Notes under the pieces: model-generated
Told to the model about the DNA's origin: nothing
The model's input: the letters and a program-made list of their open reading frames with translations, nothing else
Databases searched by the model: none
Translations under genes and position numbers: made by a program
DNA from: Chrysochromulina tobinii
Lineage: Eukaryota; Haptophyta; Prymnesiales; Chrysochromulinaceae
Direction of reading: 5' to 3'
DNA length: 64,000 nt
NCBI GenBank assembly: GCA_001275005.1
Contig: JWZX01002881.1
Coordinates: forward strand, 23,022 to 87,021
Part shown: piece by piece, positions 1 through 10,200 of the stretch
Numbering within the stretch: the first letter of the stretch is position 1
How the letters are laid out: every line of letters starts with the position of its first letter

Positions 1-2089
1 CATAGTAGGATCCGCTTCCAAATTAGGGAGCCGCTCGACCACGCTCCGGAAGGGGCGCGCGCCGCCGTCGACGCCCGCCACGACGCCCGTGCGCGGCGGC
101 AGCAGCTGCTGCCACCTCTGCTGCCATTCGTGCGGCACCATGCCGCTCGCATTGCCTAGATGGCCCAAGGAGAGAAGGAGCGCGCCCAAGGCACAGAGCT
201 TGGCCGTTGCGGCGATGCGAGATCGCGATCTGGAGGCGCTCGGGGAGCACAGCCCACCGCCTCCGATGGAATGGCCGACCGCCTGCGCCACGGCCGCCTT
301 GGCTGCATCGGCCACGAGCTTGCCCGCGATCATAGAAGACGCTCGATGCAGCACGTCGGCTGGCGCGACCTCCGGAATCTCGCCCGATCTCCGGCGCTTC
401 GGCTCACCACGGCGCTTCGGTTCCGGTCGTTTATTCATCGGGTTGGGGGTCGGGGGGGGGCTCTCTCGTGCACCACACGACAAGGGGCTGCGCCCATGCA
501 GCGCCAAGTCGCCGTAGCCCGAAACGTGCTGCAGATGGGAGTACGACCCGCCGCCGGCGCGCCCGTTGACGCAAGGGCTCCCGCCATCGCATGAGCACGT
601 GCAAGGCGCGTCGTAGTGGGCGCCGAGCGCCTGGAAGGAGCGGCGCGCCGCGGTGGCGGAGAGGCGTTCGCTCGAGGCGCCGCGCCGTAGCGAGCACGAG
701 GAGCATGAGGGCGACGCGTACGACGACGCGCCGTACTGGGCGCCGCACGGCGAGGCGGCGTACGAGGAGGGCGACGGGTTCAAAGGCGAGCACTTGGGCG
801 GCGCGCCGAACGACGGTTGTAATGGGGACGGATGTGCAGTGGAGCCCGCGAAGCCGGCGACGCCGCCGTACGCGGTGGTTGAGGGCGAGGCGGTGGTGGT
901 CGGAGAGGTGGGCACCATCACGGAAGCGGGCACCTGATGAGGGAGGCAATCAAGAGGTCCTCAGATCGATTCAGATCGACTCAGATCGACTCAGAGCGAC
1001 TCAGAGCCACTCAGAGGAGGCCATCACGGAGGCCATCACGGAGGCCATCACGGAGGTCATCACGGAGGCCGGTACCGCGATGGGTGAGCACCAAGACGAG
1101 CAGCCCGGCGAGTCCCTAATTTGGCAAGAGTCCCTCCGTTGGCAGCCCGGCTTCTGGTCCATGAAGAGCGCGCCCGATTTCTTCGTCGCGGCGGAGTACG
1201 CGGCGGCCGCGGCGGCCGCGGCGGCCTCGGCCATGGCACGTGCCTCTTCGGCTTCAATGGCAGCCAGCCTCGCCTCCTCCGCCGCAATCGCAGCCTCCTC
1301 CGCCTGCACCCAGGCCTCAAACGTCTTCTCCTCCTCCTCCAGCGCCGCGAGCTCCTCGGCCAACGCCGCCGCCTCGTCCCTCGCCGCCGCCGCCGATGAC
1401 GTGGCCGCTGACGTGGCCGATGACGTGGGCGTTGACGTGGCCGTTGACGTGGCCTGGGCTGTGGCGGCGGTGGCGGCGGCTGGTGACAAACTCCCTGGCC
1501 GCCGTCCCACATTCGGGCTATTAAAGAACGCTCGCGCTGCGGCAGGTGCGGGAGCTGCGGCCGCCAGCGCATCCTCATGTTCTGGCGTCTCCGCCGATGT
1601 GCCACAGCTCGTCTGGACGAGGCCCGTTGACGAATTTGACGAATCGGCCGCCTGCTGCCGTGAGAGCAGCGTCGGCGTCGCGAGGATGGGACTCGGTGGC
1701 CCCTCTGGCTCGGCACTAAATTGGACGATGCCGTCTAAGCTGCCGCGCCCTTCCTGCTGCTGGCCCGCTGCTGCGCCCTCGTCGTCGCCCAAGGATGTGA
1801 GCTGCTCGATCTCAAGGTTGCCCGTCGTCGACTGTCGTGAGAGCGCGGCTCGCGACAGCACGGCGGCATACTGGTCGAGATCCAAGCTCGGCTGCCGGTG
1901 CAGCGGCCGAGAGGATGCGGCCGGCGCTGCGGCGTGCGACGGCGACCCGAGCTGCTCAACGTCTCTGGCGGGCGACGGTGAGCTGCTCGTGAAAGAGTCG
2001 TCAGAGGCCGAGCCCGAGGATCGTCGCAGCCGCAACTGTGCGCCGAGGCGCGGAGTCTTTGGCGAATCCAGCGCCTCCAGCCCGAGCAT
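1..2089 (-). CDS. Unknown protein, two exons, 3' end outside the window
   Basis: Exon 1 is 1076-2089 (338 codons from the ATG at 2089) and exon 2 is 933 down to 1, open to the window edge (311 codons), giving at least 649 residues. The intron 934-1075 is phase 0. An upstream reading exists only from non-ATG codons, so the ATG at 2089 was chosen. Exon 1 is Ser/Ala-rich, with an acidic Glu/Ala helix-forming stretch (about residues 245-310) of probable coiled-coil character ending in a poly-Ala run. Exon 2 is Gly/Ser/Tyr/Pro-rich, then has a basic KRxRR-like patch and one hydrophobic segment near plus-strand 165-215 that could be a membrane anchor. I recognise no domain. A 540-codon opposite-strand frame over the same DNA is a compositional shadow. 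Confidence 0.6.
934..1075 (-). repeat. Introner-like intron, CATCAC/CAGATCGA repeats
   Basis: The donor is GCG|GTACCGGCC and the acceptor is CTCATCAG|GTGCCC. The body is a run of short repeats, an 11-bp type (GATCGACTCAG) followed by a 12-bp type (CCATCACGGAGG). The first 18 intron bases GTACCGGCCTCCGTGATG resemble the first 18 bases of exon 2, GTGCCCGCTTCCGTGATG, as expected if the flanking exon sequence was duplicated on insertion. Confidence 0.7.
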
Positions 2090-2522
2090 CGTCTCCGCGA
2101 GGTTCCACGGCCTGCACTGCAGGCCCAGCACTGACTGCAGGCCCAGCACGGCCCTGCAGCGCTTCGAAACTTCGGAAAAGGGATCTCGCGAATCACAAAC
2201 TTATTTTTTTTAGATGCACAAACAAAGTCCTTTTCGAGCTCGCGCATGCTACGTGTCTCGTATGGGGTCAAGTAAGGTGTGTGCATTCTGAGAGGGCAGT
2301 AACAGTGCCGTTGCACCGGTTGTCGCGCCGTGTGTATGTATGGACACACGACACAGCTTCGTGTTTCTAACTGTTACCGTACGACCCAAGTCCCAACGAC
2401 CGTAACGATCACGAAAAATTGCAATTAATTTTCTCTTTTTCCATTCACTCTATTTCCATTCACAAAAGCCACTCCATTCCACACTCTCCATGGGGCCGCC
2501 TAGAGCCCTCACATCTCCGCCC
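2090..2522. other. Intergenic: 5' flank of the first gene and 3' flank of the next
   Basis: No convincing coding sequence. The AT-rich stretch 2400-2480 is a plausible 3' untranslated region for the gene ending at 2523. No recognisable promoter element was found. Confidence 0.5.
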
Positions 2523-3126
2523 TCAAGCCCAGCCTCGAGGGGGGGATACCCTAGGATACCCTATCGAGGGGGGGGATGCCCTAGAAGCACCTTTGAGGAG
2601 CTTTGCCTTCGCCCTTGCCTCCTTGGCACGGATCGCCGCTGCAATGGCCGGGTCCATCGATTTTGCCTTCGCCTCCAACTTTGCCTCCGCATTCGCCCCC
2701 ACCCTCGCCTCCACCCTCGCCTCCTCCCTCGCCTCCGCCGAACCCGCTGCCCCCGCCGCCGTTGTTGCTTGTGCCATGAACTGTGGAAGCATCCGACTCC
2801 AGATCCCTGCGTCTGACTTGCCACTGCTCGTGCTCGTCGGTGGCGCGGCATGTATCGCTGCATGCATCGCTGCATGCATCCCCGCGCTGCCACTGCTCGT
2901 CGGGGGCGCCCTCGACAGCGCCTTCGCCCTCGCCCTCGCCTCCTTCTCACTGATCGCCCTCGCCTCCTTCTCACTGATCGCGGCTCCACCAAACGCGGCT
3001 CCACTCGTAGACGCATCCCTAGCCGCCTCCACCTTCGCCATCACCTTCACCTTCTTGGCAAGGCTCGCTGCCGCAAAGTCTGTCGCCCGTGCTGCGGGTG
3101 ACCTTGCGTTCGCTCCCTTCGGCGGC

Positions 3127-3182
<56 letters not shown>

Positions 3183-4097
3183 ATTGGCCTTCGCCGAGCA
3201 ATCCGCGGGCGGCACGACCTTTGTTGACTGGTTTCGCCCGATGATGTAATAGACAGGGTTGTAGGCAAACGCGGAGTCCGGGCCTGCATTCGCCTCCGGT
3301 GCGAAGGCGCGCACCTCGGCCAACGGTATGCCATACCGGTACGCGGATGGCCGAGCTGTCGAGCGCAGCGGCATCGTTGCCAAATTAGGAGGCTTCATGC
3401 CGGGGTGAAGGTCCAGCCACTGACGTAAGGTGGACGCGGGGGCGCCGCCCTTGATGTCGGCAACGATCGTGTGCATGTTCTCGCCTTGCCGGCTCGCAAT
3501 ATTTCGGACGATGTCCACGAAGTCGATTTCGAGCCGCCTCGGCACATAGATGATCAGATCAGACCACATGTGCGTGCAGCGCGTCGTGTTCGTCTTTCGG
3601 TGGACCGAGCGGAACGGCAGCATGAGCTTGCCGTCCTCGTCGGGCGGCGGTGGAAGCGGCAGCGGCTTACGAAACACAAGGTCCGCGCGAGTGATGAACA
3701 ACGCGGAGCGCGATCTCCACTCCGCCGGCCCAGTCTGATTCGCCCAAACGAGGGTGGCTACCAGGGTCTCAGTCTGAGTACGATGGCGATACGTCTCCCT
3801 GATGCGCTCCTCAATAATTGCAGCGCGGAGCCCGCTTGCGCTCTTCGCTCGCTGCCAAGCGCTGTGCAGGTGAGAGGGCATCACCACGTCGATGGCGAGG
3901 CCAACTCGCCATCCGAGGGTGCGTGCGGGCGCGATGACATTTTGCTGGAGAGACCGCAGTGCCTGGATCTGCTCATCGGGCGACGAGCTGACTCGTAGGG
4001 GCGCGCTCGGGTCTTGCGAGGCTCGTCCGCCACCGCGGAAGGCCAACCCGCGGATCACGATCAAGAGGATGTTCTGCATGAGTACCCCTTGTTGCAT
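2523..4097 (-). CDS. Putative glycosyltransferase-like protein with poly-Ala tract
   Basis: Single exon of 524 residues from the ATG at 4097; a second ATG at 4079 begins a hydrophobic stretch (MQNILLIVIRGLAF) and may be the true start. The N-terminal 300 residues look like a folded domain: an opening hydrophobic strand, an RGLAFRGGG motif, a central LFITRADLVF strand and a later SDLIIYVPRR strand. This resembles algal proteins described as nucleotide-sugar transferase-like, but the match is by eye and weak. It is followed by about 17 consecutive Ala from a GCC/GGC run and a long Ala/Lys/Glu helical tail. The stop is TGA. No intron is needed. Confidence 0.5.
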
Positions 4098-4265
4098 TCG
4101 ACGGATCGCCTCCGTCGCGTGAACGTAAAAAGGTCGTTTCACACCCCAAACACGTTCCGTTCACACCATCGAGGGTCCTAAAAAAAGGGACCCTGCTCAC
4201 CCGCGCCATGTAAACCCTACACACCCCACACGCCCCCCACACTGTCACCAGGGCGGGCGTGGCCA

Positions 4266-7200
4266 TCACTTCTTGCCCTTCCCCTTGTTCCGTACCTTGA
4301 TGGTGATGGGCGCAAAGTCGCAGTCGGGACGCCCACAAGCCGTGCAGTACTTGACGAGCGACGTCGACTCGGTCGCAGGGATTGCGTCCGAACGCTCCTT
4401 GGCACGCCGCGCACGCTCCTTCGCCTCGCGCAGCTTCGTCAACTGCTGCACGTTCGAGCCCTGCTTCTTGAGCATCTCGCCCACGCCGGCGTCGTCGACC
4501 CCGTACTTCTGCTTGAGGAAGTCTTTCGTTCCCTGCGGCCAGTCGCGCTTCCCGGTCATCATCTGCTCAATGTCGTCGAGCTCGCCATGCCAGCCTGAGC
4601 CCATCATCGCGTCGCTCACCCACAGGTCCTCGCCGTCGCCCTTCGCCTCCTCGTCCCCATCGCCCGCCTCCTCGCCGCCGCCCTTTTTCTCGCGCACGGT
4701 GCGTGTGAGGACGTTCGTGGTGGTGCGCACCACGGGCGCTCTCTCGTACATCTGATCCATCGGGGTCGGCTCATGCAACGGACGCTCCTCCTCGTCGACC
4801 TCGTTGCATAAGTCACCCGACGACAGCCCGTCGTCGCCGCCGCCGCCGCTGCGACCGCCGCCGCTGCGACCGCCGCCGCTGCCGCTGCCGCTCGTCGAAG
4901 GTTCGTCAATCTCTTCAATCATCGAAGGTCCGTCAATCTCTTCAATGATCGCGCCGCCACCAGTCGAGCCAGCGGCCGGCGCGAGGTTCAACCACCCACC
5001 GCTGCTGCCGTTACCGCCAGTCGTGCGGCCGTAAGACGGTGGGTGCGAGCCACCGCCTCTGCCGCCGCCGCCACCATCGGCCGGTGGCCAGACGGGCGGC
5101 GGCTGACTGGCCGCGCCCACACCCTTGCTCCCGGCGTGCTTCTTGACCATCGCCCGCAGGCCTTCTTCATCAGCGCCTATCAGCTCGTCCACCTTGACCT
5201 TCTTGACGAACGCCTGGAAGGTGGGCATGGCCCGCACGCCGCACGCGCGCGCCGTCTCCTGGTTCTCGTCCACGTCGACCTTGATGAAGCACGCGTGCGG
5301 GAACTCGAGGGCGAGGGCTTCAAAAGTGGGGACGATTCTCTGGGACGGTTCGCACCACGTCGCTGTGAAGTCGACAAAGGTGGTGGTCGACGAGGCGGCG
5401 CTCTGTGCGAGGACGGCGTCGTATTCCGCCTTGGTGGCGGGCTGGCGTATGGGTGGCGAGCGCTGGCTCAGCGTCGGCTTCTGTGAAGCTGATCTCTCCT
5501 CCGCCGCCGCCCACTCGTCCGCAGTTTCGTCAAAGGGCGCGAGATCACGCACGGCGGCGTACAGATCGGCCACCTCGTACACGCCGAGCAGCTTGGACGT
5601 CGGTTTGGCGGCGGCGCCGCCGCCCGCCGCCGCTGCCGCCGCCTTCACCTCCTTCATGCGCCGCGTCGCGCGCTTCTTGTACATGGTCGCGACGAGCGTG
5701 CCGACCGTGCGGCCGCACGCCCAAGCTGGCCCGAGGCCGCGCATTAGCTGTCGCATGCAAGGCTCGAGGGCGGCCGCCGCGTCGGGCGAGAGGCTGAGCT
5801 TCTCCTTGGCGACCATCGAGCTCGTCACCTGGGTGAGGGAGAGGGGGAGAGGGGGAGGGGGGATGGGGAGGGGGTTAGGCATGGGGTCAGGTTCGTCAGC
5901 CGTGGGTTAGGCATGGGGTCAGGTTCGGGTTCGGGCTTGCCCGTCACCTTGGCCGCAAGGCTCGCTGACCACACGGGGAAGTGGAGTGTCTTCGAGAAGC
6001 ACGAGGCGAGCGTCGCGCTCGCGCCAAAGAGTTTGCCTGATGAGGGGGGCAATCGGCATGCACTTTTTCAGCGATGCACACTCAGCGATGCACTCAGCAT
6101 GCAATCAGGTTGTCGCGTTCGCGCCAAAAAGGCTTGCCGATCTCGTCCTTGGTGCCAGCGACGATGACGACAAGCTTGCCTCGGTACTCTTCAGATAAGA
6201 CGAGCTGCGACAGCGTGTCGCATACCTCCTTGTTGTACGATGCGCCGGCGCCGGCCCCCGATTCGGGCGCCATCCCGCCCGCATCGTCAATGAAGAGCAC
6301 GCCCCCCAGCGCACTCTTGACGATCTCGGTCACCTGATGAGGGAGGCAATCAGCATGCACTCGGAGGCCATCAGCAATGCACTCAGAGATGCACTCAGCG
6401 AGGCAGTCAGAGGCCGAGCACTCTGAGGACGCTCGTTCACCTTGGCCTGCGTGCCGCCCAAGTACCGATCCTGCATCGTGCGCCCGCTCATCTTGACCAC
6501 ATTGTCGCTCGGGAGCAGCCCCACGTTCTTGAGGATGGACCCGAATCGGCAGGCGAGCGTCGCCTTACCCACGCCGGGCGCGCCGCAGAAGGCGAGGTGG
6601 CCGAGCATGCCGCGAGCGTCGCGCTCCTCCTGATGAGGGAGGCAATCAGATGCCATCAGAGGCCATCAGAGGCCATTCGAGGCCATCATAGAAGCCATTA
6701 GAGGCCACTAGAGGCAAATTAGACACAAGCAGACGCAGCAATCGCACGCAGACGCAAGCGGACGTACCTCCTTGGCAAGGCTGAGGCTCGCCTCGAGCTC
6801 ATCAAAGTACTCGTGGATGAAATCGACGTCGACCAGGTCGTCGAGCGCCACGCGCACCTGTGGGGAAGGGGTGGAGGCGCCGCGGTGAGCACTTGCATGC
6901 CGATCCGAGTCGGTCGAGCCGCCACGTGGCGCACCTTGGAAAAGTCGGCCGGGTTCTTGTCAAAGTCCTCAGGCAGCAGCAGCGACTGGTTGACGCGCGT
7001 GCCGCCAGGGGGGGCTTCGCCGAGGTCCGCGGCGGCGCGCTCGGCGGCGAGGGTCTTCGTGAGGCGCGATTGCATCCGTTCTTTGGCGCGGGTGAGGGCG
7101 TTGTCGACCGAGCCCGCGTTGCCAAAGTTGGGCTTCATGCGCTCGCGAGCGATGATGGCGACGGCGTCCTCGGCGGTGGGCAGCGTGATCGAGAGACCGG

Positions 7201-10200
7201 CCGAACGAACCTGTGGGGAAGGGGTAGGCGCGCCGTGGTAAGCACTTCGCCCTTGATGTGTACGAGCGCGCCATGGTGAGCACTTGCATGCGCACCTTCT
7301 CCCTCAGGATGTGAACGAGCTGCGGGTCAGTGTAGTCGGCGAAGAGGAAGGCGTCCTCGGGCCGAAAGCGCCTCGCGAGCCCCGGGTTGGCATCGCGCAG
7401 CAGCGCGTTCACGTCGTCCTCGTAGCCGCACATGATGATCGCGATGTCCTCCCCGGGGGTACCTTGCACCTGATGAGGGGCGTCATCGGATGGCAATCAG
7501 AGGCGATCAGATGGCAATCCGTTCGTCATCAGATGGTCCTCAGATGGCAATCAGGGTACCTTTTGCACAATGGTATCGACGACATTCGCGCAAAAGGAGT
7601 TGGACGAGCGCTTCGGGTTGAGGCCGTAGCACTCGTCGATCAGCAGTACCTGGTGAGCATCGTGGTGAGAGGGCGTCGTGGTGAGCATTTGCATGCGCTC
7701 GGCCTGTTCGCGCCGTGATGAGCATTTGCATGCGCTCGGCCTGTTCGCGCCGTGGTGAGCATTTGCATGCGCTCGGTCTGTTCGAGTCGTCGATGAGCCG
7801 CACCTTGCCTCGGCAAGCTTCGAGAAGCTCGACCGTCTTGCGCTCGCTCTCACCGACCGCAGAGCCCAAAAAGTCCGAGGGTCCCTTGACGACCACCTGA
7901 TGAGGGAAGCCATCAAGGGAGGTCATCAGGGAGGTCATCAGGGAGGTCATCAGGGAGGTCATCAGGGAGGTCATCAGGGAGGTCATCAGGGAGGTCATCA
8001 AGGAGATCGCACCTCGCCGTTCGAGAGGAAGCCGAAACGCTTGAGGAGTCGCCCAAAGAGCTGTGGAAGGAGGGCCAAGCGCCGCGGTGAGCACTTGCAT
8101 GCACGGTAGGGGTCCTGGGTTGAGCGCTCCGCGTACCTTGGCGACGGTCGTCTTGCCAGTGCCGGGCTTGCCGTAGAAGATCCGATGGAGAGGGACATAG
8201 AGAGGCTTCTCGCCTCGAGCCTCGCGCTCCCAGTTGCCCAGCTGGAGGTGCATCAGCTCGCGCACCTGATGAGGGATGCAATCATATGCAATCAGATGCA
8301 ATCAAGGGGTGCAATCAAGCTGGAGGTGCATGAGCTCGCGCACCTTGGCCTTCACCTCGTCGAGGCCGGTGAGTGTCTCTAGCTCCTTGAGCTCAGGCGA
8401 GTTGTCGAGCACCGGCTTGGCACCCTGATGAGGGGCGCAATCAAGAGGCGTCCTCAGAGTTCATCAGAGTGCTCATCAGTGGGATCATCAGCGCTCATCA
8501 GCAGGATCATTAGTGCTCATCAGTGGTATCATCAGTGCTCATCAGTGGCCTCCGTACCAGCGCATCCTCCCGCGAGATGGTCGTCGCCATCTCAGCGCTC
8601 GGCGTCTCGCCTCCGTCGATGAGCATCGAGAGGCGCTCCTCTTGTCGCTTGATAGCTTGCTCGATCTGATTGCGCACCTGATGAGGCAGCCAATCAGCAT
8701 GCACTCAGCCACGCAGCATTACGAGGTTGAGAATCTGGCGGCAATCAAGGGTTGCAATCAAGGGGTGCAATCAAGAGGCGTCATCAGAGGTCATCAGAGG
8801 TTGAGGATCTGGCGGCGGCGCACCGCGCGCGCGTTGCCAAAGCCGCGCTGCCCCGCGCCGTAGGCGAGGCGCGAGGCGACGATCGACGCGACCGACGGGC
8901 TTGCCTGATGAGGGGAGCAATCAGCATGCACTTTTTCAGCGATGCACACTCAGCGATGCACGCAGCATGCAATCAGGTTGTCGCGTTCGCGCCAAAAGAG
9001 CTTGCCGACTCGACGACCATCTTGCGGTCGCTCATCATCTTGTGATAGATGGCGCGCAGCTCGGGCTCGAGATAGTCCTCGAAGACCCACCTGATGAGGG
9101 GCGTAATCGGAGGTCATCAGTGGCAATCAGCTGGCAGGTAGCATGCACTCAGAGGCGCACTCACGTGTTTGGGAAGCGCGACGCGAGCCCCGGGTTGAAC
9201 GAGAGTAACGTCTCGACTTCATCACGGTAGCCCGCAAGCACAACCGAGCACTCGCCACGCTTATCCTCCGCAAAGGTGAGCAGCAGGTTCATGATGTCGG
9301 CGCCGTCCTTGTTGTTCTTCGGGTCGAGCTGGTACACCTCGTCAATGAAGAGCACGCCGCCGTCGACCTGCTCGAGCATCTTCTTGAACTCGTCCGCGCC
9401 GTCCCGGAGCAGATTACCGCCGGTGGTGCTCCGTATTTCGGAGCTCGAGCGCAGCTTGAAGTCGTGCAGGATCTTGGCCATCAGACGCGACACCTCCGTC
9501 TTGCCCGTACCTGATGATAGAGGCCGTCAGGCGTCATTAGAGGCGTCATTAGAGGCAATCAGAGAGGCCACCAGGGGCCATCATTAGAGGCCATCAAGGG
9601 CAATCAGAGGCCATCAGACGTGCCCGGGTTGCCGATGAAGACAAAGTGGCGGTTCACGTCGGCGGTAGCGTCCGCCGGCTTCAGGCTTGCAAGCTCGACG
9701 GAGTACGCGACGTTGAGCGCGTCGCGCTTGATGCGCTCGAGGCCGACCATCGCCATCAACTTGTCCATCGCGCTCGACTTAATCTCGGGGTGCTTGAGCT
9801 TGTACCTGATGAGGGAGGCCATCAGCCATCCTCAGAGGCCATCAGAGGCCATCAGAGGCCATCAGAGGCCATCAGAGGCCATCAGAGGCCATCAGTGGTC
9901 ATCAGAGGCCATCAGAGGCCATCAGAGGTCATCAGAGGTCATCAGAGGCCATCAGAGGCCATCAGAGGCCATCAGAGGCCATCAGAGATCATCAGACGTA
10001 CCGCTCCCACTGCGCCTTCGCCAGCGACGCGGATGCCGATTCGAGCGGATCGTCGTCGTCGTTCTCCATCAGCTTCTCGACCGTATCCTTATTTGGGTCG
10101 AGCCAGAGCGCCGCCTCTGCCTCGAAGAGGGCGAACGTGCGCAGGTACAGCGATGCACGCAGTCGGTGCTCCTTGGCGGGCTTGAGCAGCTTGTGCGCGA

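Noticed and set aside
591-2213. 540-codon plus-strand frame over the first gene
   Set aside because: It mirrors the minus-strand gene in GC-rich DNA; the minus frame has a coherent two-exon structure with matching splice signals and stays open to the window edge.
7897-10001. Regular repeat arrays resembling CRISPR
   Set aside because: Units are 10-12 bp and contiguous with no unique spacers, lie in introns of a eukaryotic gene, and no cas genes are present.
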